NCBI GenBank assembly: GCA_944472135.2
Contig: OX235262.1
Location: 169,755,509 to 169,819,508 of the forward strand
DNA length: 64,000 bases
Origin: Trichobilharzia regenti
Taxonomy: Eukaryota; Platyhelminthes; Trematoda; Strigeidida; Schistosomatidae
Reading direction: 5' to 3'
This document shows positions 11,436-21,410 of the stretch, piece after piece. The first letter of the stretch is position 1, and every line of letters starts with the position of its first letter. A model generated the notes under the pieces. The model searched no databases. It had not been told where the DNA came from and worked only from the letters and a program-made list of their open reading frames with translations. Both the position numbers and the translations under genes were made by a program.

Positions 11436-11818
11436 TTCCTAAGCATGCATTCACCAGAGTGACCGAAGATGAGCTGTTTTCGTAACCCATTTATCCCTCA
11501 TATTCTGTTTAACAATCTTCTTCCCAAAGCCCACGATTGAATTTGTATAGGTTCCAGTAAGGTGATGGACAGAATCATCTGAATGATTGATTTTGCTCAT
11601 GGATAAAACCCAAATCGGATAGCCAATTGTATCCCGCTCAATTGTCTGTATAAATAGTAATCCCAGGAATGACTAACCTCTGTATAATAGGCAGAAGAGT
11701 CTCTGCGCTAAGATTAGAAATTAATTCCACAATTCCTTCATGAATTTTTGTGTCATAAATTCCACATACTCAAACATCATTCGCCCTAGTGAGACTGAGA
11801 CTATATTTCTTCTTTATC
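11436..11818. other. Intronic sequence, nothing recognised
   Basis: No frame, repeat or tRNA-like box seen. It separates the 3' end of one PLE from a head-to-head PLE pair. Confidence 0.5.
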
Positions 11819-12105
11819 AGGATACGCTTTTCGATAATTTCCTCTTCTGGCTCTACAATTATATATATATATATAATGTTCCAAAACAATCGTCATTAAC
11901 AATACTGGTGTTCTTAAATACTATCGATTTGTTAAGGTCAACGAAATTACAGTTCAAGAAAGATGCTCAAGTTATAATATGATAAGCATAAAAATGGAAT
12001 AGTAAATAGAACATCAGATTTCCACAACAAACTGACAATCATTCAAAACCTTGATAGTGAAGGTAAGGACAGCGTCTGAACCAATTTCTTCTTTTGGATA
12101 CAAAG
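11819..12105 (-). mobile_element. PLE 3' end, inverted partner of 12372-12665
   Basis: A 5'-truncated PLE end on the minus strand. It is the reverse complement, with scattered mismatches, of about 12372-12665: both carry 'aacaatact/agtattgtt', 'ggtaaggaca/tattaccttcac' and the terminal 'gtagagc...cgaaaag' motif. It contains the (TA)n-like stretch near 11862. Confidence 0.7.
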
Positions 12106-12690
12106 ACTAAACATCTATCAATTCGGCTGCTCCTGTGAAGATAGTTATATATGTCTGATTTCAGATCACTGTGCTGCGTCGTCAAGTAAGGGACAAACAA
12201 AGTCCACTTATAGTTCTATTCTATCTCATCTCACAGACACACAACACAAAATTGATGTCGACAAGGCATTCAAAATCATCGACCGCATTCCGATTAAGCT
12301 AAATTTTACCTCAAAAGTTCGTCTATTGCATATTACTGAGGCTGTTGGGAGCTAACATCAAGAAGTCTGACCTATGTATCCAAAAGAAGAATTTGGTTCA
12401 GACACTATCATTACCTTCACCATCACGGTTTTAATGATCCTCAATTTGTTGTAGAAATTTCCTTAACTTTATTTGATATTCTATTTACTATTACATTTTT
12501 ATGCCTATCATATTATAACTTGAGCGTCTTTCTTAAACTGTAATTTTAATGACCTTAACAACTCGATAGCATTTAAGAACATCAGTATTGTTAATGACGA
12601 TTATTTTAGAACATTTTATATATATACAACTGTAGAGCTAGAAGAATAAATTGTCGAAAAGGAAGGATATTTTTTGCTTAAACTCACAAA
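12106..12690 (+). mobile_element. PLE C-terminal GIY-YIG fragment and 3' end
   Basis: Reads YQFGCSCEDSYI at about 12118-12153 and then 'LTDTQHKIDVDKAFKII' and 'LNFTSKVRLLHITEA' in the C-terminal GIY-YIG region, followed by a 3' UTR and terminal motif (to about 12680). It faces head to head with the copy at 11819-12105. Stop codons are present. Confidence 0.75.
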
Positions 12691-13096
12691 AAAGAGTTAA
12701 AAATAAACTACTCAGATCAGCCTTCCTATAACAGATATTTGTGTAAGATCATACCGGTTAAAGTTGCAACAATTCAAAACAACATGCTTAAGAGAAAGGA
12801 TGAGTCATTATGTCACAATGATGTAATATGGATACAAAGAAACAGAAAAACTCTAAATAGTAGAAAAACACAGAATTGTGGTGTGTGCTACTGAAAATAT
12901 TTATAAGTAGCATATGGGTGGAGACAAAAATATGTATCTCATACATTTATTCCCCTTAATGAATTTGAACAAAGCAAGAACTACAGTTTTAACAGAATAA
13001 ATTGGTAGCATCTTTTATTTCGTTCCCTTCTCGTCAGCTGCTTACAGACCAAAGACATTATTAAGTATATCTACTAAAACAATTTTGACATACTAG
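12691..13096. other. Intronic sequence, nothing recognised
   Basis: AT-rich flank upstream of the Gypsy LTR. The last four bases (ctag, 13093-13096) would be the left target-site copy if the Gypsy element had an intact right end. Confidence 0.5.
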
Positions 13097-13448
13097 TGTG
13101 GTGAGAGCAAGCTGCTAGCCGATTGGTTGACACTAATCTACGTTAATGTCTAGGTCACTAATATGGGCCGTGAGAAAATATGAACAAGGCTGTTTCAACA
13201 ACCAATCACAGCAAACTTAAATGTGGACAAATATGATTCGCAGATAGATGGCTCTACTTTCCGAGAAATATCGAAAACAACCAATCATAAGACTGTGTTT
13301 GTCTGCTTAACTTCCGAGAAACAACCAATCAGAAGACTGCCTTTTTCTGCTTGCATAAGCCTTATTAATGCACATAAAATATATATAAATACGTGTTGAT
13401 TTTCGTAATAAAACGATCTGTTGCCAGCCCTTGTCTTCTGTTGTTACA
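13097..13448 (+). repeat. 5' LTR of Gypsy/Ty3-type element
   Basis: 352 bp bounded by TGTGGTGAG and GTTACA, the same termini as the two solo LTRs. It holds a TATA-like 'aaatatatataaatac' (about 13376-13391) and a polyadenylation-like AATAAA (about 13408), so U3, R and U5 can be placed roughly. Short repeated 'aaccaatca' blocks occur three times upstream of the TATA and could be promoter sites (inference). Confidence 0.85.
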
Positions 13449-13450
13449 TT

Positions 13451-13468
13451 TGGTGTCGCTGCCTCCAA
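13451..13468 (+). other. Primer-binding-like site
   Basis: Starts with TGG (complement of the tRNA CCA end) two bases after the LTR: TGGTGTCGCTGCCTCC. Position and first bases fit a tRNA primer site. The tRNA species cannot be named from the sequence alone. Confidence 0.5.
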
Positions 13469-13472
13469 AAAG

Positions 13473-16400
13473 ATGAAGATCCCGTGGCCAGCTGCGTTTG
13501 AAGAAGGAGACATACGGAGCTTCTTACGTGACTTCGAGGCCGTTGCTGAGCTGGTGGGTGTCAAGGAGCAGGCGGCGAAGGCAGTTGTCCTGGGGACGCT
13601 GTTGAGAGGCCGAGCGAAGGCTGCATATGACAGCGTAGACAGGTCAAATGGCACAGCGTCTTGGAAGAAATTGGTTGAACGACTAGTGTCCGAGTTTGAC
13701 AGCGAAACAGACAGACAGCTAGCAATGCAGCAGTTCCGGTCAATGAAGCTTGGACCTGATGGAGACCCGCTAGTGTTGGCGGTGAAACTGACTAATCTAC
13801 TTCGACGCGCGCTTCCCACTTTAGATGAAGAATCAGAAGCGCAGTTACTGTCTTCCCAATTCATCGAGAGTGTCCCAGACCACATTTCTCAGCGATTACA
13901 ACTGGTTAACGCAACGCAGCCGATGGATATTAGTGAGCTGGCGAAGGTGACCAGACAGCTGCTGAGCACAACGGTAGCCGCTATAGACCAACCAAAACCA
14001 AACGAATATGAGCAAAAAATTGAAGCATTGCAGCGGGAAGTGGCGGCGTTAAAGTTGGCTGATAGAAAAGACCGGTGTTTTGAATGCGGTAAGCCGGGAC
14101 ACTGGAGAAGATACTGCCCAGAAAGGCGAAAAAGAAAAAATTTCAGACGGTATAATGCTTGTTCTTTCTTTCGTATGAACCTAGATTTAGTGGGGGCTAT
14201 TGAGAAAGGGGCTCTGTATTCGAAGTTGCGAGTGAATGATCGAGAAGTAGTATGTTTGATAGATACAGGGGCGGCCGTGTCGTTAATAGATAAGAATTTA
14301 TGTAAGAGTGTTAGTCCGTGTTCATTGACAGTACAAACAGTAGGCGGGTATGTGTTGCGTATCACGGGTAGATCGAACTGTACGGTCGTTGTTGGTGGCT
14401 GCGAGGTGACGTTTCCTTTCATTGTTGTACCCGAACTACAGCGAACGATATTAGGAGCGGATTTTCTGCGTGAGATTGGTGCAATAATCGACACGCAAGC
14501 GAACGTGGTGATCACGAAATACGGGCATATCAACATGTATGAGACCAGCGAGATAGCAGCGATTAAGCTGTCGACGGTACACAATGTGACAGAGTTAATT
14601 AATAAATACGATCATCTGTTCACTGGAGATGGCGACCCATACGGTTATTGCGATAAGGTGAATCATGAAATTCCGTTAAGTGATCCGAAAGTAAGGTCAT
14701 TTTTAACGCGAAGAGTTCCATGTCATCTGGAAGGCGAAGTGGAGCGACAAGTGCAAGAGATGTTAAAAGATGACATTATTGAGGAAGCTGATAGCCCGTA
14801 CAACTCTCCAGTGCTGTTAGTAAAAAAAGCGAATGGGAAGTATAGATTCTGTGTTGATTTTCGACAGTTAAACAGTATGACAGAGTTAAGACCGTGTGCC
14901 ATGCCAACAGTGGTAGAAACTTTAGATCGCCTACAAGGTGCGAATGTGTTTTCGGTTCTCGATCTTCGCTCAGGATACTGGCAGATACCGATAAAACAAG
15001 GTGATAGAGATAAGACGGCTTTCATCGTGGGTCAGACACAATATCGATTTAAACGCATGCCGTTTGGACTAGCAGGTGCACCGTTTACGTTCAGACGACT
15101 GATGAAGCTATTACTTAGGAACTTGAAAAACGTGGAGGTTTATGGTGATGATCTCGTCATATACAGTCAAAACGAAAACGATCACGTCAACCATGTAGAA
15201 GCCGTGCTGCGACGCATCGAAGAGTTTGGACTACGCGTCAACAAAACCAAGTCTCAGATAGCCAAAAAGAATGTTACTCTGTTGGGACATAAAGTGGGAA
15301 ATGGTGAGATTAAACCACTGCCGGAGAAAATTTTGACGATTAAAACGATTCCAGCCCCGAATTCAAAGAGAAAACTGAGACAATTCTTGGGTAGAGCAGC
15401 GTTTTATAGTCGCTTCGTGAAGAACTTCAATGAGATAGCAGCCCCTCTATACAGGCTACTAGGTGAGCCAAAGTTTGTTTGGTCGGAAGAATCGCAGAGG
15501 ACATTCGACAGAATTAAACAGCTGCTCGACCACCAACAAATGACGCTAAAACTACCTGTGCCAGGAAGACAGTTCACAGTGTGCACAGATGCCAGTGACT
15601 ACGCTATAGGTGCGGTCCTAAGACAGGACGAGGGAATCGTTGAGTATGCCAGTAGGGTTTTGACCCTCACAGAGAGAAAGTATTCAACGATAGAGAAAGA
15701 ATGTTTAGCAATGGTATGGGCAGTCGACAAATGGAGACCTTATTTACTCGGCCGGCGGTTCCACATCGAAACTGATCATAAGCCGCTACAATTTTTGAAG
15801 ACAGCGAGAGACCCACGGGGGAAGTTGTCACGGTGGATGTTGCGTCTTCAGGAGTACGATTTTACGATCTCACACGTTCCTGGAAGTGAAAATGTCTTGG
15901 CAGATTTGTTATCGAGACCAGAAGATGAGTCTGAGTTGCCCGAGGTCGCTTACGGAGTGCATGCAGTAGAACAAGACCCACTAAGACTTGCACGTAGGCA
16001 GAGGTTGGACGATACGCTGAATACAGTAATACAGGTGATCACCAACGGAATAGAAGTGGATCAAACTACGGCGAGTAAGGAGCTAACCACACTACTCAGA
16101 CAGAGGGATCGACTCAGAGTGAATGCCTACGGGACTCTGACCTGGCGAGAGAACGACGGAAGCTGGCTGGCTGTCATACCTCAATCGTCGCGCCACGACA
16201 TGATAGAAGAATGTCACCAGCTAGCGCATACAGGCGTGGCCAGAACGACCGACCTCCTAAGACAAAGTATGTACTGGCCAGGTATGAGAGAAGACGTAGC
16301 AAGATACGTACTTGGATGTCCACGGTGCCAGCTGATGAAAGGTGACCGGTATATACGACCACCACTTCAGTCGATTCCAGTTACCGCGATAGGTGACTTG

Positions 16401-16970
16401 TGGTCCGTAGATGTCATGGGTCCATTTCCTCAGACATCCAATGGTAATCAGTACCTCTTGGTGATGACGGAACACGCGACACGATGGGTAGACGCCGTAG
16501 CAATCCCAGACCAACGTGCAAGAACCGTGACAGATGCAGTAGTTAGACACATTGTTGCAGACCACGGCGTACCGAAGACAATACTGACAGACCAAGGTCC
16601 CTGTTTCGAGAGTGAAGAGTTTACTTCCCGTTTGCAACAGCTGGGCATCAAGAGGATCAGAACGACCCCATACCATCCACAAACGAATGGCCTAACGGAG
16701 AGAAACAACCGTACACTGAAGGAGTGGCTGGCCTCGAAGGGCGGGAACTGGGAAACGGAGCTTCCACTGATTTTACTAACACATCGGGCTACCACTCAGG
16801 AAACAACGAAGAAGTCACCCTTCCAACTGATGTATGGTAGAAAACCACGATTACCGGTACACAATGAGACCTGGCCCATGCACCAAAAGTGGAGTACGAC
16901 GAAATTAAAAGCAGAGAGTACATGTTCAGAAAATCCTAGATATGCCCTTCTTTCTGTCCTTCCAATGTAA
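13473..16970 (+). CDS. Gag-Pol polyprotein of Gypsy-type element, C-terminus replaced
   Basis: Uninterrupted frame of 1165 codons from the first ATG after the primer site (MKIPWP...). Gag ends in a CCHC knuckle, CFECGKPGHWRRYC (residues about 202-215). The protease has LIDTGAAVS (DTG at 264-266). RT has LDLRSGYWQI and YGDD (557-560). RNase H has CTDAS (Asp706) and ETDHKPL (Asp768), then HVPGSENVLADLLSR. Integrase has an HHCC finger (H-x-H ... CPRC) and a D980-x59-D1040-x35-E1076 triad, all present. After GRKPRLPV (about 16860) the true Gypsy frame seems to shift by one base near 16885 (VEYDEIKSRE is readable in another frame). From about 16920 the last 17 codons run into antisense PLE sequence. 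Gag, protease, RT, RNase H and integrase catalytic residues are kept, so this was a recent or selected copy. Lack of a 3' LTR makes it immobile on its own. Confidence 0.9.
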   Translation: MKIPWPAAFEEGDIRSFLRDFEAVAELVGVKEQAAKAVVLGTLLRGRAKAAYDSVDRSNGTASWKKLVERLVSEFDSETDRQLAMQQFRSMKLGPDGDPLVLAVKLTNLLRRALPTLDEESEAQLLSSQFIESVPDHISQRLQLVNATQPMDISELAKVTRQLLSTTVAAIDQPKPNEYEQKIEALQREVAALKLADRKDRCFECGKPGHWRRYCPERRKRKNFRRYNACSFFRMNLDLVGAIEKGALYSKLRVNDREVVCLIDTGAAVSLIDKNLCKSVSPCSLTVQTVGGYVLRITGRSNCTVVVGGCEVTFPFIVVPELQRTILGADFLREIGAIIDTQANVVITKYGHINMYETSEIAAIKLSTVHNVTELINKYDHLFTGDGDPYGYCDKVNHEIPLSDPKVRSFLTRRVPCHLEGEVERQVQEMLKDDIIEEADSPYNSPVLLVKKANGKYRFCVDFRQLNSMTELRPCAMPTVVETLDRLQGANVFSVLDLRSGYWQIPIKQGDRDKTAFIVGQTQYRFKRMPFGLAGAPFTFRRLMKLLLRNLKNVEVYGDDLVIYSQNENDHVNHVEAVLRRIEEFGLRVNKTKSQIAKKNVTLLGHKVGNGEIKPLPEKILTIKTIPAPNSKRKLRQFLGRAAFYSRFVKNFNEIAAPLYRLLGEPKFVWSEESQRTFDRIKQLLDHQQMTLKLPVPGRQFTVCTDASDYAIGAVLRQDEGIVEYASRVLTLTERKYSTIEKECLAMVWAVDKWRPYLLGRRFHIETDHKPLQFLKTARDPRGKLSRWMLRLQEYDFTISHVPGSENVLADLLSRPEDESELPEVAYGVHAVEQDPLRLARRQRLDDTLNTVIQVITNGIEVDQTTASKELTTLLRQRDRLRVNAYGTLTWRENDGSWLAVIPQSSRHDMIEECHQLAHTGVARTTDLLRQSMYWPGMREDVARYVLGCPRCQLMKGDRYIRPPLQSIPVTAIGDLWSVDVMGPFPQTSNGNQYLLVMTEHATRWVDAVAIPDQRARTVTDAVVRHIVADHGVPKTILTDQGPCFESEEFTSRLQQLGIKRIRTTPYHPQTNGLTERNNRTLKEWLASKGGNWETELPLILLTHRATTQETTKKSPFQLMYGRKPRLPVHNETWPMHQKWSTTKLKAESTCSENPRYALLSVLPM

Positions 16971-18560
16971 ATGCTCCCGAAGATACATGTAAATTTGTAT
17001 ATACAGTTGGAGGTAACATGAGAAGGATATCCATCGATTTTTGATTGCACCAAAGAGCAAGTTGTTCGACAGACGGGAACGAGCTTAGCTGCAGGATACG
17101 CTATGGCTAGTAATGTATGTACTCAGCCTTCTGTTGATCATCGCTGCAATGTTTTCACCTTAATAATCAAGCTGAACGTAGACTGGCTTTTTTCCCACTG
17201 TGATTTGTTTTACATTTGTGATTTCAGATCTTCCATAATTGTTGATGAACCTTTGAGGATACCCATTTCTCTTCAATATCTTTTCAAGGTACTCAAACTC
17301 CTCCTCTAGTTTCTCTATAGAGCATATTCTCCTCGCTCTATAGTACAGAGTCTTGACTAGACCACACTTAAAGCTATTTGGACAAAAGTTATTAAAATGC
17401 AAGTATTGTCCTTTCCATGTGGGCTTTCGATAAATTGACTTTTGAAAACTACCGTCTTCTAGGCGTTCCATGGCAATGTCGAGGAAGTGAAACTTTCTGT
17501 CACTTTCATGTTCCATAGTGAACTCAATATTGGTATGTGCATCATTGAATAACCTTAGTAAGTTTGAAGCATGACTTTCATTTTTGCACACTATAAATGT
17601 GTCATTAACATAACGACAGTAGGAAGATGTTTCATCGATTGCATGCTTCAACTTTGTTCTTTCAAGGTTTGACATGAATATATCTGCTAGAACAGGGCTA
17701 AGTGGACTGCCCATAGCTACACCATCTATTTAGCGGTAAAAAGTGTTGTCAAATTGGGATTGCACATCCATGGTACACATAAGCAGTAGGCGTATGAATT
17801 CTGAATCTGGGAGTGGGAGAAGATCGGACTGCTGACAAATGATTGGAATCATTGTGAATAGGGGGGTTAGATCAAATGACACCATGCAGTTATTTAGAAC
17901 GTTCATGTGGTCCACGCTTTCAGAGAAATGAAATGAGTCTTTCACCGTGTGCACGCCTAGCCGTTGACGAATAGGTCCCAACTTCTCCGCAAGCCAATGT
18001 GCCACCTTATGTTGGGGCGAGTTGACCATCGAAAGTATGGGTCTCAGGGGGGACTTATTCTTTGTGCATCTTCGGAAGGCCATTCATATGTGGCAAGCGG
18101 GACCCTCGGGGTTTCAAATCATTGTACGTGTTGTTGTCAATCAATTCTTTCTTTAGAAGATCTCTCAAGGCGTTTGTGATACGTTTTTCGACTGCATCTG
18201 TCTTATCTCTCTGGCAACTGTAAACTTTGACCTCAACGGGTCATTTGAGACAGCTTTCATCTTTGCGATGTAGTCCTCTTTGTCCATCAGCACCACACCT
18301 GAGCCTTTGTCAGGTCCCAATTTAACAATTTTGTCATTATTCTTGAGAGCTTTCAATGCTCTTAGATGCTCTTCAGAAAGGATTTTGGAATATGACATTG
18401 GAGAAATGAGGTATTGATTTGCAACGTCGACGAGCTTCGATTTGAACCAGCTTCTCTTGTCATCATCAACTGGAGTGAGGTCACTCAACTGATAGAATAA
18501 GTCAAGAAAATCGAATGATGGTGAGACGAATTTAATAAACGATGCTTGTGCAACAACATT
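16920..18560 (-). mobile_element. Penelope-like element joined to the Gypsy element
   Basis: Minus-strand PLE covering RT and the start of the GIY-YIG domain. It reads, in order, FDFLDLFYQLSDL (about 18510), LGPDKGSGVVLMDKEDY (about 18290-18340), HWLAEKLGPIRQRLG (about 17965-18010), the RT core and then CIYKFTCIFGSIYIGRTERR (about 16945-17005). It stops abruptly at SEHV (about 16920), where Gypsy integrase sequence starts. The 3' UTR is missing, unusual because PLE copies are normally cut at the 5' end. Confidence 0.85.
17160..18488 (-). pseudogene. PLE reverse transcriptase, catalytic motif altered
   Basis: Three adjoining frames (18165-18488, 17730-18083, 17160-17714) carry the N-terminal PLE motif, the palm entrance NCMVSFDLTPLFT, and MGSPLSPVLADIFMSNLE, RYVNDTFIV, SDRKFHFLDIAM and YRKPTWKGQYLHF. 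The catalytic Y-x-DD motif reads YVND (about 17601-17612), so the first Asp is lost. An in-frame stop separates 17730 from 17714, and there is a shift near 18100. The copy is inactive. Confidence 0.8.
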
Positions 18561-19373
18561 GAAATCATGACAGGAAGACTAAGAAGAACCATACGACAGA
18601 CAAAGAAACACAACGCAGAAGACATAGGCAAATTGTGGTTCTACCCTAGATGTATTGATATCCGTTTCTCTCCTACTTAGACTGGATATTGTTATTCCGA
18701 AATTTCCTTATCACATGCTGATCAGTTCTTATTGTGCGTCTCTGACCCAGTTTAACCTCTAATTTTAATAATTCTCTTTGTGGGTGTATGATGACACTGA
18801 TTACGTGTTGTTTAACGATACGGTTTCGTCTGAGTGAATTAAGGTCATTTCCGACTTTCGACCGTCCGCGGGAAATGTTGGTGTGTGACTCTTGCAGGCA
18901 GAGGTTTTGATTCCACCTTGTAGGAATATTTTAATTGACCGTAAGGAATCGATTTTTACTTAGACTAAGCTGCATAGCTGTCTAACAGTACCGTTGAGGC
19001 AGTTTTGAGTTGTTAAAGTTAATAATGTTGAATAGAACTGCAGAATTATTCCAGAATAATAATCTTTTCCCTGTCACTTAAGCCTCTCACGACTGCGGGT
19101 GTCTCGAGAAAGTTTTAGTCAGATGTACAGTAGAACGCAGAGATCTGTTTCTTGCGTTCAGACGACAACAAGTCGGTTTCGATAGCTAAATACCAATCGG
19201 TAAGAAGGAGATCTCACACACAAAGGATCAAAGTTCAAGTCAAAGAAACAATCAGTTCCAATAAAAGTAGTCTACAGGGTGTGAAAACCCACAAAAGCAA
19301 CCAATCATGTTCGGGGTAACCAGGGTAGATGACTAATAAACTCGTGGAGAAATCTAAAAGCTCACTTCATCAT
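18561..19373. other. Probable 5' flank of PLE, otherwise unrecognised
   Basis: No open frame. The first ~100 bases may belong to the PLE 5' region. The rest includes short T-rich and GA-rich patches but nothing I can match within the window. Confidence 0.4.
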
Positions 19374-19412
19374 TATAAAGTTATATTTGTAAAATCTCAG
19401 CGAAATTGAAAT

Positions 19413-19470
19413 GATTAATTCCAACGTTTCGTTCGGCAATCTGGTCCGAACTTCTTCAGGGAAATTAATC
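19413..19470 (-). ncRNA. Hammerhead-like motif in left palindrome arm
   Basis: Read on the minus strand: stem I strand gattaatttcc, core CTGAAGA, one extra A, stem II GTTCGG/CCGAAC, GAAA, CGTT, then stem I partner ggaattaatc. Stem III would be only AC/GT and so would need pairing between two molecules, as known for minimal PLE hammerheads. The extra A after CTGAAGA departs from the strict consensus. Confidence 0.45.
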
Positions 19471-19600
19471 GAAATTAACATAACAAAGTTTATATATAAA
19501 GGGACACATCTTGTTTTTTAAAATTTTGTCCAATCATGAGTCCAAAATTTTAAAAAACAAGATGTGTCCCTTTATATATAAACTTTGTTATGTTAATTTC

Positions 19601-19658
19601 GATTAATTTCCCTGAAGAAGTTCGGACCAGATTGACGAACGAAACGTTGGAATTAATC
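19601..19658 (+). ncRNA. Hammerhead-like motif in right palindrome arm
   Basis: Mirror copy of the motif in the left arm. Stem I, core CTGAAGA, GAAA and CGTT are the same. Stem II is weakened by one change (CGAAC preceded by A in place of C). Cleavage activity cannot be judged by eye. Confidence 0.4.
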
Positions 19659-19697
19659 ATTTCAATTTCGCTGAGATTTTACAAATATAACTTTATA

Positions 19698-19945
19698 AAT
19701 GTCTACTTCTCACTCAGCGCTCAATTATTTTGCAACTATCCGGTCAAATCTTGATCACAGTTCGTATGAATCACTTCATCATATTGAGGTATTCGCTGAA
19801 GACGTTGCCTGGTAGGGCAGTGAAAACTTCGCAAATTAATTATCCAGCTCAGACAACACAACTACATCAAAAATTAGTATGTATCATTTCTCAACTAAAT
19901 GAAAAGATTTGTAGGCTGGTATATGAACATATTGAGAACACTTAC
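19698..19945. other. Intronic sequence with a PLE-associated end motif
   Basis: About 19776-19830 contains 'gaagacgttgcctggtagg' and 'ccagctcag', a motif also seen inverted at 39170-39235 and direct at 39370-39415. It precedes the donor side of exon 4. Confidence 0.4.
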
Positions 19946-20017
19946 GAGATCTTGTTTATCCACAGATGAACCGTTCAGCTTAAACGTTTGATAAAGATTA
20001 TTAGGACGATTGAATAG
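19946..20017 (-). CDS. DENND1: Exon 4 of connecdenn/DENND1-like gene
   Basis: A 72-base exon, exactly 24 codons in phase 0 at both ends (LFNRPNNLYQTFKLNGSSVD plus KQDL). Acceptor 'ttgttttctacag' and donor GTAAGTG. It joins in phase to exon 3 (ITRK) and exon 5 (NGSS). The exon is flanked by 11.4 kb and 33 kb introns, both packed with retrotransposons. On its own it is too short to name. Its place in the phase-consistent chain gives it meaning. It corresponds to the segment just after the DENN module. Confidence 0.75.
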
Positions 20018-20104
20018 CTGTAGAAAACAAATAAAGAAATCAAACACATGATTAACAAATCCTCCTGGAGTAGTAGATTTGTTCATGAAATTATACTATT
20101 GAAA

Positions 20105-21075
20105 AAGATTGCCTGTCTGTCAGTTTTCGACATAGAACTTTGCATCGACGTGCAGCAGTTAAAGTCGCCACACTCGTTCCATGTAGCACACAAAGCAACA
20201 GAAGAAAGTAAAAAGAAATGCTAAATAGGAACCGTAAACACAGGTATGATGCAAAAGGAATAGTAATAACGAAGAACCATATTGTTTTATTGGATATTAT
20301 AAGTCAAAAGGAGTGGATGCATCTGCACCAGTCATTGAGAACGATTTTGAGCCATAGCATCAATCGTCTCCAGCCTTCATTAGTTTTTAACTGTCCTGAG
20401 GACCCCAACCAGGAAGCCTACACCTTCCTACGTGACTGGGTTAAACTAACTGTTGTGGATTTCATTGACTGGTGCCAATGTTTTGGTTTGACCGCCGCTA
20501 GCTCTTTTCCAGCCTGACCTTATGTCAGCTAACATCCCCCGGCGAGAAAGGCAATGGCTACACATGCATACAAACCCATGTCCCAACCACCTCAGTCGAT
20601 GTAACTTCACAGCCTCGTCGATTGATTTCCCCTCCCACCTACCTAGCCCTCGACCGACGCCTAACCTCCATATTGTTCACCCCATTATGCCACTTCACAC
20701 GGGAGATAGAACGCAGGCACCTATGATCAAAGACAGCTAGCTGGCGTTTTCATGTCTTCAACTCGCAATGGCTATGTCTCACGGCAATAGAGGAAGACGG
20801 AGCGGACTGCTGAGCGCTACACATGTCCTTTGATTGATAGTCAGCCGGATATCACATCTACGCCAGAGACGATGCCAACTGGCATATGTGAAACTAGCCC
20901 TCTGTAACCAATGCTGAAATTTCGTCACCGATCAACCCACTGGCTTTGGCTGATTCAACTTCCCAAGTAAGTGAAGCGGTCAACGTGCTTTACCACTCCA
21001 CTCCCTATTTCTAAACTAGGAGTCAGTGTAGTCCAGTCCTGTAACATCATCTTACATTTCCACTAAGAAAGACTA
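20105..21075 (-). mobile_element. Second non-LTR family (B), 3' part
   Basis: Minus-strand copy. The 3' end lies near 20110 (CTGTCTGTCAG tail side, 'agaactttgcatcgacgtgc' on plus). Upstream on the minus strand come the Arg-rich C-terminal protein segment (about 20440-20800) and the ETWPL-type segment (about 20770-20830), with stops. The segment 20198-20404 is identical to an inverted copy at 22962-23168. Confidence 0.75.
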
Positions 21076-21193
21076 TGGAAACTAAGGTTACTACTGGACA
21101 GTTGATTTGTTCTAGCAGTACTTACTCATAACCCCAACAAGGGATAGAATACGGAATAATTAGGCTAAAGGGTCTATGCACACCACCATCTGA

Positions 21194-21410
21194 TTTTTTT
21201 TATTCCTGTACATTCCCAGTGGAACACAGAGCTTCAAGCTACAGGCTTGAAGTTCTTGTAGCAGTGGTGATTATTTTTACAGGATGGGGTTTCTAGCTTC
21301 ATGTCCAACCTTCCCTCTTTACCAGTCTTATTACTGGCTTAGCGAGGTAAAGGAGTGCATCGGCCAGGGATAGAAACTCGAACGACTGGTATTTACAAGC
21401 CGCCCATTGT
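21194..21410 (-). mobile_element. tRNA-headed SINE, family 1
   Basis: Minus strand: degraded tRNA-like head near 21350-21410 (B-box-like 'cgagtttctatccctggcc'), the usual body with 'cctttacctcgctaagccag', and the tail 'aggaataaaaaaa' ending near 21194. Confidence 0.7.

Larger units (their letters stand above)
13097..16920 (+). mobile_element. Gypsy/Ty3-type LTR retrotransposon, 3'-truncated
   Basis: 5' LTR, primer-binding-like site, and a single gag-pol frame in the order Gag, protease, RT, RNase H, integrase, which is the Gypsy/Metaviridae order. The element stops after integrase at about 16920, where PLE sequence in the opposite direction begins. No 3' LTR or polypurine tract was found downstream. 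It lies antisense to the host gene inside its largest intron. Related schistosome elements include Boudicca and the Saci families. I cannot assign it to one of them. Confidence 0.85.
19374..19697. repeat. Near-perfect palindrome, arms of about 155 bp
   Basis: The left arm 19374-19528 and right arm 19543-19697 are reverse complements with only one or two differences seen, around a 14-base spacer. Each arm holds the PLE-type end sequence 'gaagaagttcggaccagatt' and a hammerhead-like core. It looks like two PLE ends inserted head to head. As RNA or single-stranded DNA it would form one long hairpin. Confidence 0.85.

Noticed and set aside
13307..14584. Long minus-strand frames opposite gag
   Set aside because: They are shadows of the gag-pol frame, whose domain motifs are on the plus strand.
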